A stretch of 64,000 nucleotides of DNA, from NCBI GenBank assembly GCA_034435435.1, contig DAOTXN010000084.1, positions 1 through 64,000 on the forward strand, written 5' to 3'. Within the stretch, counting starts at the first letter, position 1. Each line of letters begins with the position of its first letter. The translations under genes and the position numbers were made by a program. The notes beneath the pieces were generated by a model. It saw only the letters and a program-made list of their open reading frames with translations, made no database searches and was not told where the DNA came from. Origin of the DNA: DAOTXN01 sp034435435 (GTDB lineage Bacteria > Chloroflexota > Anaerolineae > S140-20). Shown here in pieces: positions 1-6,170 of this stretch.

Positions 1-280
1 CCTGCATGTAAATCGCGTCCAGGTCGGGGCGCTCTTCGCGGTCCACTTTGACGTTGACGAACAGCGCGTTCATCAACCGCGCCGTCTCGTCGTCCTCGAA
101 CGATTCGTGGGCCATCACGTGGCACCAGTGGCAAGCCGAATAGCCAATACTCAAAAAGATCGGTTTATCTTCGGCCGTGGCTTTCTGCAGCGCCTCCTCG
201 CCCCAGGGATACCAGTCTACCGGGTTGTCGGCGTGTTGGAGTAGATAAGGGCTGGTTTCGTGTACAAGTCGATTCGACAT
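1..280 (-). CDS. DUF255 thioredoxin-fold protein (YyaL/SPATA20 family), 5' part only
   Basis: The first 93 codons of a thioredoxin-like protein run off the left edge of the window. The translation begins MSNRLVHETSPYLLQHADNP and contains a WCHV-type active site, SACHWCHVMAHESF, with the CxxC at about residues 51-54. This is the hallmark of the DUF255 / spermatogenesis-associated protein 20 family (bacterial YyaL). Full-length members have about 680 residues: an N-terminal thioredoxin domain followed by an (alpha/alpha)6 barrel, which would lie outside the window. The ATG at 280 is preceded by AGGAAAAGAG, a usable ribosome site. The biochemical role of the family is not well established. The family call is secure; the function is not. 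Confidence 0.9.
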   Translation of the reverse strand, partial: MSNRLVHETSPYLLQHADNPVDWYPWGEEALQKATAEDKPIFLSIGYSACHWCHVMAHESFEDDETARLMNALFVNVKVDREERPDLDAIYMQ

Positions 281-472
281 CTCTTTTCCTCACATCGGGA
301 CTGCCAGAATTGTAACCGGATCGCTGATGTGTGCCAAACGACGATGGTGATTTACACCAGGCGGCGAAATGAGGTCCTGCCAACGACGACTGGCCCGCAG
401 CCGCCCACGGCCACCGCATGATGGCCGTCCAGCAGGTGCGGGCGGTATGAGACATGGTCCTTATTGTGTCCC

Positions 473-512
473 CAAAAAGCAAGACAGGGAAAAGCAAGCC
501 TCTCCCTGCCTT
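473..512 (-). terminator. Rho-independent terminator after the helicase remnant
   Basis: On the minus strand a 10-bp stem is formed by AAGGCAGGGA and TCCCTGTCTT (one G-U pair) and is followed by GCTTTTTGGGG. It lies 16 bases past the stop codon of the SNF2 helicase fragment and fits an intrinsic terminator for that gene. Between it and the thioredoxin start at 280 I see no gene. Confidence 0.6.
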
Positions 513-527
513 GAACGTGTGTTGTCC

Positions 528-968
528 TTACATCCCGAACATCGCCAATTGGTTGTCCGACACCTCAACCGTCTTGCACCGGCGTCCATTGCCATTGCCA
601 CGACCCGGTCGCACCCCCAGTTGGCGGGCCAGCTCGAACATCGTGAGGATGGGCGGGCTGACCTTGACCATACTGCCGATGGCGGCGTCGCTGGTCGAGC
701 TGTCGTCGGCAAACAGCGTTTGCAGGTCCGGCAGCGCCGCGCCGGCCAGCACCTCGCGGGCCAGTTCGGTCAAAAAGTCGCCGCTGTCTTCCGGCACGAT
801 AGCGCCGCCGACCTCATCCCCGAACAACAGCTGGGCGGCTTTCATCTTGCGGCCCATCAAGGCCAGGGCTTTGACCTCCATCGAACCGGCGTACACTGCA
901 TAGACCACCTTCACCGGTTTGGTCTGGCCCAACCGCCACACTCGGCGGCAGCTTTGGTGAAGTAGGAA
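528..968 (-). pseudogene. SNF2-type helicase, C-terminal remnant
   Basis: The frame reads FLLHQSCRRVWRLGQTKPVK and continues to a stop at 528. RVWRLGQ followed by VKVVYAVYAGSMEVKAL is the helicase motif VI region and C-terminal flank of SNF2 family ATPases of the kind carried on phages and plasmids. Everything N-terminal (Walker motifs, first RecA domain) is missing. The frame runs upstream without a start into ISAzo13-like transposase sequence and meets a stop in an eight-base homopolymer at 989-996. The longest stretch with a possible start is GTG at 941. The most likely history is truncation of a helicase gene by an insertion sequence. It is probably not functional. Confidence 0.7.
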
Positions 969-1297
969 TGCTTCTTCGATGCCCGGCGTTTTTTTTCAAC
1001 CGCATGACGCCCGCTGCCAGGCAGACGCACACGGTCCACCGGCCGGTCAGCCATTTCATGGTCCAGTTCCTCTCGCCCACGGCGAATGGTATCCACGTGC
1101 ATGCCTGTGATCTGGGCCATCCGCGTGGCGCCACCACGCCCCAGCTTCTTGGCTTCCAAGGCGACATACCAACGTCGCTGTTGTTCATCCAGACGGCTGA
1201 GGAACAAATTCATCTGATGATGAAGTTCTTTGTTCGGATGTTCTCCAGCTTGTTGGCAATCTGGACACTGGCATTGGCGCCTCGTTTCTGACGGCAT
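969..1297 (-). pseudogene. ISAzo13-like transposase, N-terminal fragment with frameshift
   Basis: The translation from 1297 begins MPSETRRQCQCPDCQQAGEH and carries LSRLDEQQRRWYVALEAKKL, then MAQITGMHVDTIRRGREEL and DRVRLPGSGRHAVEKK. This is the N-terminal region of ISAzo13-family transposases, including a CxCPxC zinc-ribbon-like start. At a run of eight T on the plus strand (989-996) the family sequence shifts frame and continues as KTPGIEEA. It then stops matching at about 969, where helicase sequence begins. The DDE catalytic domain is absent. The homopolymer could be a programmed slippage site in the intact element or a decay mutation; a fragment cannot tell which. Confidence 0.7.
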
Positions 1298-1353
1298 ATC
1301 TCTTACCCTCCTGCACTGACTCGCAGGGGTATTATACAGGAAAATACGAAGTT

Positions 1354-1372
1354 ATTAATGGACGACTCCTTA
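1354..1372. repeat. 19-bp inverted repeat, left copy (candidate IS end)
   Basis: The plus strand reads ATTAATGGACGACTCCTTA. An exact reverse complement lies at 1900-1918. This copy sits 57 bases upstream of the ISAzo13-like transposase start, in the position expected for its left terminal inverted repeat. Confidence 0.65.
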
Positions 1373-1379
1373 TTATGAC

Positions 1380-1589
1380 TTGTACGCCGATCAACGGGGG
1401 TTTGTGATGGGGCTATTGGAATATGCGCCGGGGACCGCCGACCATTGGCGGACCTTGCCGGCCGATCAGCTCATTGAAGGCGTTGCTCGAGACGTGGGAG
1501 GTAAGCGCGCGGATCAGGTGGCCGCGATCTTGCGGCGCTCGGTCGAGCCGCAGGTCAAGCTGGAGCTGATTCGACAGTTGTTGGCTTGA
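1380..1589 (+). CDS. Small protein of unknown function, possibly 5'-truncated
   Basis: An open frame of 69 codons starts at TTG 1380 (an internal ATG lies at 1407) and encodes a soluble, mostly helical protein that ends VEPQVKLELIRQLLA. The frame is open upstream as far as the inverted repeat at 1354-1372, where a stop lies inside the repeat. The original start may therefore have been removed by the transposon end. There is no clear ribosome site before the TTG. I do not recognise the family. It lies in a 527-base island between two outward-facing IS ends. Confidence 0.35.
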   Translation: MYADQRGFVMGLLEYAPGTADHWRTLPADQLIEGVARDVGGKRADQVAAILRRSVEPQVKLELIRQLLA

Positions 1590-1764
1590 GCTCGCGCAGA
1601 GCATTAGCCACGTGATCGAGCGCGGCGTAACACTCGGCCTTTTCCTGGCCATCCAACGTCTTTAAGAGGGCGCCCAATTGATCGCCTGCTTTTTGGGCAT
1701 CTGCAAAGGTTTTGAATTCTATCCGGCGCAGCCGGCGGATGATTTGTAGCGGCGTTTCGTTCAT
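1555..1764 (-). CDS. Small hypothetical protein beside an operator-like palindrome
   Basis: The frame has 69 codons, beginning MNETPLQIIRRLRRIEFKTF and ending LRELKPTTVESAPA. It is charged and helical, with no membrane segment. The start at 1764 is nine bases from a perfect palindrome (1773-1790), which also lies just before a divergent plus-strand frame at 1794. Its 3' end overlaps the plus-strand frame 1380-1589 by 35 bases. Family unknown. The arrangement (tiny gene, palindromic operator, divergent partner) recalls toxin-antitoxin or phage control regions, but no residues confirm this. Confidence 0.4.
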   Translation of the reverse strand: MNETPLQIIRRLRRIEFKTFADAQKAGDQLGALLKTLDGQEKAECYAALDHVANALRELKPTTVESAPA

Positions 1765-1772
1765 ATCGAAAG

Positions 1773-1790
1773 TATATCACAGGTGATATA
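1773..1790. promoter_or_regulatory. Perfect palindrome, operator-like
   Basis: TATATCAC and GTGATATA are separated by AG and form an exact dyad. It lies 9 bases from the start of the minus-strand gene ending at 1764 and 3 bases from the plus-strand start at 1794. This is where a dimeric repressor would control both. The dyad is also AT-rich enough to hold a -10 element. Confidence 0.5.
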
Positions 1791-1793
1791 GAA

Positions 1794-1899
1794 ATGCCAG
1801 AGTTGGACATCGAGGGATTGGAGTGCCTGATCCGCGACCTGGAGCAATTGCCCCAAACAGTGCTCGCCGAATTCGAGCCGGCAATGACCGAGGCTGTGC
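1794..1899 (+). pseudogene. 5' fragment of an unknown gene cut by an IS end
   Basis: The frame begins MPELDIEGLECLIRDLEQLP and continues with coding-like sequence to EAVL. There it enters the 19-bp inverted repeat at 1900-1918; past that point the same frame reads transposon DNA. The helical start loosely resembles phage tail-completion proteins of the HK97 gp10 type, but the fragment of about 35 residues is too short to assign. Confidence 0.35.
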
Positions 1900-1918
1900 T
1901 AAGGAGTCGTCCATTAAT
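1900..1918. repeat. 19-bp inverted repeat, right copy (candidate IS end)
   Basis: TAAGGAGTCGTCCATTAAT is the exact reverse complement of 1354-1372. It faces right, 18 bases from the stop codon of the IS1182-like transposase fragment at 1937. It may be that element's end or a leftover end of a second ISAzo13-like copy. Confidence 0.65.
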
Positions 1919-1936
1919 GACTCTCCCGAAAAAAGG

Positions 1937-2700
1937 TCAGCATGAGCAAGCCCAGGCGGGCCGCAGGAGGTGCATCGGACGCAAAATCGCGCGCAAGCGA
2001 GTCCAAAGAGAAGCCCAAAAAGAAAGCCCCGGCCGTTCCCAGGCGCTGCATCCTGCTTCCTGACTTGCTTTTCCTGCCCTATCAGCTTGATCTTGGCTTC
2101 TCTGGTATCTGTAAATGCGCCGCACATTGTTCATGGCGGCTGATCCGATCATCAGCATACTCAGGCGGGGTTTGCCGCGTACCGGCACTTTACCATTACC
2201 AAACGGATGCTTGACGGCTCTGACCGTGGCCTCGACCGCCGGGCGCAGACGGCGCTCGCTGGCCCGCTCGTCGGCGCAACGCTGCCGGCGCAAAGCGAGG
2301 TTCACTTCCTGCTGCGAAAAGCGCAGCACGTTCTCGGCTCGCCGGGTGAGCGGCTGGCTGGGACACGGCTCGCGCAGCGGACAATCTGCACAGACGGATG
2401 CATCAAAGCCCGCCAGGTAGCGCCCTTCCTTGCGTCCGCACACGACCGCGGTCTGCTGGCCTTGAGGACAGGTGACGGTCTCGGGTTGTCCGCTTTCGGC
2501 GTTGGTCTGCCAGGTCAAGTCCTCCAGGCCGAGCTCTTGCTCTGCCGGTTGACGGCCGCGGATGGCGGTCTGCACCTGCTGCACATGCTGGGCCTGCATC
2601 GGTTCGTCGACTTGCGGGCTGTTGTATCCGCCGTCTGTGTGCATCTCGTCCACGTCGGTGCGCTCGACCAGCTCGGGCAAAACCGATTTCTTCATCGTCA
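1937..2700 (-). pseudogene. IS1182-like DDE transposase, C-terminal fragment
   Basis: The minus-strand frame reads LVTMKKSVLPELVERTDVDE, then HTDGGYNSPQVDEPMQAQHV, a cysteine cluster (FDASVCADCPLREPCPSQPL), and ends in the family-typical GSAAMNNVRRIYRYQ. This matches the second half of IS1182-family transposases: the DGGY aspartate, the zinc-binding insertion and the C-terminal helix. The first half (leading DDE residues) is absent. The sequence breaks at about 2690-2700, where a plus-strand IS4-like transposase fragment begins. It is a remnant and cannot be active. Confidence 0.75.
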
Positions 2701-2897
2701 CCAACCGTTGGGACCTCACCACCTACCAGGTCATTCTGCTCTACGTTTATCGCTGGCAGATTGAGTTGGTTTTTCGTTTCCTCAAGCATGCCTTGAATGG
2801 ACTGCACCTGATTACGACCGTTTACGCTTCATATCCGGCGGGCTTTGAATTCGTGCGCCTGACATTACCTTTGTCTATCGTTCTGTCTGTGCAATGA
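2693..2897 (+). pseudogene. IS4-like transposase, C-terminal fragment
   Basis: On the plus strand the frame reads IVTNRWDLTTYQVILLYVYR, then WQIELVFRFLKHALNGLHL, and ends at 2897. The YxxRWxIELxFRxLK block is the conserved C-terminal glutamate region of IS4-type DDE transposases. Only about 67 residues survive. It abuts the oppositely oriented IS1182-like fragment, so one element probably inserted into or recombined with the other. Confidence 0.7.
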
Positions 2898-2950
2898 AAT
2901 CATCGGATGATATTGGTCGGGACAGCGTCTATAAAAAACTGGCTGGCAGG

Positions 2951-2978
2951 TTGGCTCGTGGGTCAGTTGTGATATAAT
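2951..2978 (+). promoter_or_regulatory. Sigma70-type promoter for the 3.0-6.0 kb genes
   Basis: TTGGCT (2951-2956), a 16-base spacer and a consensus TATAAT (2973-2978). Transcription would start near 2985, about 27 bases before the ATG at 3012, with GGAGG at 2997-3001 serving as ribosome site. This is the first promoter after the IS remnants. Confidence 0.65.
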
Positions 2979-3011
2979 GCAAACCGATTTTTGCCCGGAG
3001 GGTAACTCCCT

Positions 3012-3206
3012 ATGACCAAGCGCATGGTTGGCATTGCATTATTGCTCTTGGGGTTGGCCATAGCCGGCGGTACGGTCGCCGTGGATTGGGTTGGTGCGGG
3101 CAGGTGGGGTGGCCTCGGGCCGGCCCAACAACTCGCGCTGATTGTAGGTGGGATCGTGGCGCTGACCGGTCTGAGCCTGATTCCGCTGGGCGACCGGCCG
3201 GCGTGA
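3012..3206 (+). CDS. Small two-helix membrane protein
   Basis: The gene encodes 64 residues with two hydrophobic segments (about residues 6-25 and 41-57) joined by a short glycine-rich loop, GAGRWGGLGPAQQ. The ATG is preceded at good distance by GGAGGGTAAC and by a strong promoter. It is the first gene of a plus-strand run that continues with the GT-C protein 19 bases downstream. No known family is recognised. It could be an accessory subunit of the neighbouring membrane protein, but that rests only on adjacency. Confidence 0.7.
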   Translation: MTKRMVGIALLLLGLAIAGGTVAVDWVGAGRWGGLGPAQQLALIVGGIVALTGLSLIPLGDRPA

Positions 3207-3225
3207 GACAGACGACAAAGGATCT

Positions 3226-4932
3226 ATGACGCATCACGTTTCACGTTTCACGTTTCACATTTTACTCGCTCTGGCCTTGGCCGCCCTGCTTTTTTTATTT
3301 CTGGTGTACGTCCTCTACGCCGTGGCGTTGTTCCGCTTTCCCTTCGATTACGATCAGGGCGAGGGTTTTGAGCTATGGGACGCGGTGCTGTTGAGCCGGG
3401 GCCGCAATATCTATTTGGATAACGCGACGTACCCATTCTACTCGTCCAACTATGGCCCGCTCTTCCCTCTGCTGCTGGCGCCCCCGATCAAGCTATTTGG
3501 TCCCAAGTTGTGGGTAGGACGAGTTTTTTCCTTTAGCGCGACACTGGTCATCGGTGGGACCATTTTTTGGATAGTGCGCCGCGAAACGCGGGACCGAAGC
3601 GTAGCAGCCCTGTCTGCGTTGACCTTTTTCGCAGCCAATATCGTTTACCAGATCGGCCCGCTTTTCCGTCTGCACATGACGATGGTGATGTTTGGCGCGT
3701 TGGGCGTTGCCTTCATAGGGCAGCTAGAGGACAAGACCCGTGGGCGGCGTAATCTGTGGCTGGGGCTGTTGTTTCTGCTAGCCGCCGGGTATACCAAGCA
3801 GCTGGCTTTTGACGCGGTGATCGCGGCTTTTGCATTTTTCTTTTTGCGCCGCCCCAGACAAGCCGTCCTTTACGGCGCTGGTTTCGCAGCCGTGGTCGGC
3901 GTCATTTTCCTGTTGCTCAACCTCGTCACCGATGGGCACTGGTATTTCAACGCCATCACTGCCAACGCCAATCCGTTTATCCCCGGCCAGACCCAGGCCC
4001 TGTATCAACAGTGGTTCCATTTGTACCAAGTCATTATCCTGCTCGCCGCAGGCTATGCGCTGTGGACGCTGTATCTGGACCGCATCAGCATCTATGCGCT
4101 GTACTTTGTAACCGCCACGGCCACAGGGGCGCTTAGCGGTAAGTGGGGCGCGGGACCGGCTTACTTTACGACCTCTATCGTGGCTGCGTGTATCTGCGCT
4201 GGGATTGGGCTGGGGCTACTGCGGCGATGGATGGCGCGCCGCGTTGCGCAAGACGATACCGGGCGCTGGCGTTGGGGCAGCTTGGCACTGGGGCTGGTCG
4301 TCCCATTGCTCTTTCTCTACCAGGCAAAGCTAAACTTGCACCTACCATTGGACCACCCGCTAACCCGCCCGGTGGCTCATTGGCTCAACATTCACGCCAA
4401 CACCTCTTTTCCATACTCTGTGCAACCAGATGACACTCTGGAGAGCCTTGCCCAAGCGCACAACGTTTCTTTGGAAGATTTGTTGAGCTATAATGGCTTC
4501 GGGGTGAACGAAACGATTCAACCTGGACAAAAACTACACATTCCCTTTCCTTATTACGACTCGATGGGCTACACGCAAATCGGCCACCTACCCACCCACG
4601 CCGACGCCGAGGCCGGGTGGAGGATCGTGGACTGGGTACGCGCCAGCGCCGCCGACGGCCCGGCCTGGAGTGAGGAGGCGATGTTTACCATTTGGGCTGG
4701 TCAGGCAGAGGTGATCACCAATCCTACCCAGCTTTACAATCTTTGGAATATGAGTAAACTGGATGTAACCGAAATGATAGAGCGAATTTACGCGCGCGAG
4801 TTTGGGTTGGTGATATTTCGCGCTCAATTCTATCCCCCACCGGTTTTGGCAGCCATCGGCCAGAATTATGACGTGGTCGAACATATCTGGATGAACGGCT
4901 TTCCCTATGCCATTCAGCGACCCAAACAGTAG
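3226..4932 (+). CDS. GT-C-like polytopic membrane protein with a LysM domain
   Basis: The protein has 568 residues. A first hydrophobic helix (about 11-36) leads to an acidic loop, FDYDQGEGFELWD (residues 40-52), in the place where GT-C glycosyltransferases keep their catalytic acidic residues. Roughly ten hydrophobic segments follow up to about residue 375. Residues about 397-445 form a LysM domain (YSVQPDDTLESLAQAHNVSL, then LLSYNG and IQPGQKLHIP), followed by a soluble region of about 120 residues. A GT39/PMT-type enzyme acting on lipid-linked sugar is the likeliest role. A LysM peptidoglycan-binding module inside such a protein is uncommon. The start at 3226 has AAAGGA upstream. The first 12 codons contain a 7-bp tandem repeat. 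Confidence 0.7.
   Translation: MTHHVSRFTFHILLALALAALLFLFLVYVLYAVALFRFPFDYDQGEGFELWDAVLLSRGRNIYLDNATYPFYSSNYGPLFPLLLAPPIKLFGPKLWVGRVFSFSATLVIGGTIFWIVRRETRDRSVAALSALTFFAANIVYQIGPLFRLHMTMVMFGALGVAFIGQLEDKTRGRRNLWLGLLFLLAAGYTKQLAFDAVIAAFAFFFLRRPRQAVLYGAGFAAVVGVIFLLLNLVTDGHWYFNAITANANPFIPGQTQALYQQWFHLYQVIILLAAGYALWTLYLDRISIYALYFVTATATGALSGKWGAGPAYFTTSIVAACICAGIGLGLLRRWMARRVAQDDTGRWRWGSLALGLVVPLLFLYQAKLNLHLPLDHPLTRPVAHWLNIHANTSFPYSVQPDDTLESLAQAHNVSLEDLLSYNGFGVNETIQPGQKLHIPFPYYDSMGYTQIGHLPTHADAEAGWRIVDWVRASAADGPAWSEEAMFTIWAGQAEVITNPTQLYNLWNMSKLDVTEMIERIYAREFGLVIFRAQFYPPPVLAAIGQNYDVVEHIWMNGFPYAIQRPKQ
3234..3261 (+). repeat. 7-bp tandem repeat at the start of a coding region
   Basis: Three copies of TCACGTT followed by TCACATT form four consecutive 7-bp units. 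They lie in codons 3-12 of the GT-C-like gene, just before its first membrane helix. Confidence 0.7.
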
Positions 4933-4962
4933 ATTGGGATTTGGAATATTGGAGAGAACGAG

Positions 4963-5265
4963 ATGAACGAGTCAGGAGATTCCGACACTCTGGATTCGAT
5001 CCTCAAGCGGACGCAAGAGCGCACCGCCGACCGATTGGATCAACGTATGCAAGAAGCCAGTAAGATAAAAGCCCAAGAAGAGTGGGCCAGCCAGCAGCGC
5101 CTGGAAAAGATGTGGTTACTGGAAAAAGAACGTCAGCACAAGATCGCTGCAATGCAAGCCGAAAAACAACGCCAAGAACAGATGCTAGTGCGTTACGTGT
5201 TCATTGGCGCGGCTGTCATTGTCGTGGTGGTCATTGTATTGACCATCGTCCTTGTTCAGCTATGA
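4963..5265 (+). CDS. Tail-anchored coiled-coil protein
   Basis: The protein has 100 residues. Residues about 10-75 are highly charged and helical, rich in Glu, Lys, Arg and Gln (for example KIKAQEEWASQQRLEKMWLL), typical of a coiled coil. A single hydrophobic helix (about 77-98, YVFIGAAVIVVVVIVLTIVL) ends the protein, so the N-terminal part should face the cytoplasm. The start is preceded by GGAGAGAACG. The stop overlaps the scpA start as ATGA, so the two genes are probably translationally coupled. No family name is known to me. Linkage to ScpA suggests, weakly, a membrane-proximal chromosome-organisation role. Confidence 0.75.
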   Translation: MNESGDSDTLDSILKRTQERTADRLDQRMQEASKIKAQEEWASQQRLEKMWLLEKERQHKIAAMQAEKQRQEQMLVRYVFIGAAVIVVVVIVLTIVLVQL

Positions 5266-6044
5266 CCGAATTGCCTATCGCTGCCCCTGCTCCCCTGGGC
5301 CGGCCCTCTGAGCCTGGCCAACGCACTGGTTATCGCGTCCAGTTACCGGTATTTGAAGGCCCATTAGATCTATTGCTTCACCTCATCGAGCGCGATGAGC
5401 TAGAGATCACACGCATCTCGCTGGCCCGTGTGACCGACCAATATATGCAGTATCTGGCCACACTGGAAGAGCTTGAAGTTGACGACCTGTCGGACTTTAT
5501 CCTGGTGGCTGCCCGGTTGCTGCTCATCAAATCCCAAGCCTTGTTGCCGCGTCCCCCCGCGCCGCAGATGCCCTCAGACGAAGACACCGCAGATGAATTG
5601 GTCCGCCAGTTGCTCATCTATAAACAGTTCAAAAAAGCCGCCGAATTTTTGCAGTCTCGACAAGAGCAAGGAAAACGGTGCTATGTACGCCTGGCTCCCG
5701 CTCCCCGGCTCGAAACAGGCATTGAACACTTGGAACCGGTCTCTTTGGAGGCGCTGCTGGCTGCCGCCTGGCGCGCGATGTTGGCCCCAGATGCCGCTCC
5801 ACCAGTTAATAACGCTATTGCACCTTTTGCCATCACCATACACGACCAGATTCAGCTCATCACCCAAGCTTTGATCCAAAAACTCCACATCAGCTTTACT
5901 CACCTTTTGACTCACGCCTACACACGCCAGGAAGTCGCTATCACCTTCCTGGCCGTGTTGGAACTGATCAAACAACAGTGTGTGCAGGCTCGCCAAGACC
6001 GCATGTTTGGGGAAATCTTAATTCTGCCTCTTCCCGCTTCATAG
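5262..6044 (+). CDS. scpA: Segregation and condensation protein A
   Basis: The protein has 260 residues. After a 25-residue proline-rich leader it carries the diagnostic kleisin N-terminal block YRVQLPVFEGPLDLLLHLIE, then DFILVAARLLLIKSQALLPR and a C-terminal winged-helix region (AITFLAVLELIKQQCVQARQ). ScpA is the kleisin that bridges SMC heads, together with ScpB, in the bacterial condensin, which acts on the nucleoid. Neither smc nor scpB is in the window. The start is fixed by the ATGA overlap with the preceding coiled-coil gene. Length is normal for the family. Confidence 0.93.
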   Translation: MTELPIAAPAPLGRPSEPGQRTGYRVQLPVFEGPLDLLLHLIERDELEITRISLARVTDQYMQYLATLEELEVDDLSDFILVAARLLLIKSQALLPRPPAPQMPSDEDTADELVRQLLIYKQFKKAAEFLQSRQEQGKRCYVRLAPAPRLETGIEHLEPVSLEALLAAAWRAMLAPDAAPPVNNAIAPFAITIHDQIQLITQALIQKLHISFTHLLTHAYTRQEVAITFLAVLELIKQQCVQARQDRMFGEILILPLPAS

Positions 6045-6170
6045 ACACAACCGGTTTCCCGGCCACTCTCACCATTAACACAGTTGAAACGAAATCGTAA
6101 CATAGCTTGATGTGCCAACAGGCTATAATAGCAATGTTTCTGTTGCTGCAACTGCTCAACAGGCGGTGAG

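Noticed and set aside
1937..2063. Plus-strand lysine/proline-rich frame (SKPRRAAGGASDAKSRASES)
   Set aside because: It is antisense to the C-terminus of the IS1182-like transposase and enters transposon-end DNA; no independent evidence supports it.
6098..6129. Complete promoter before the LCP gene
   Set aside because: TATAAT at 6124-6129 is good, but the nearest TTGATG is only 11 bases away and other -35 candidates have spacers of 20 or more.
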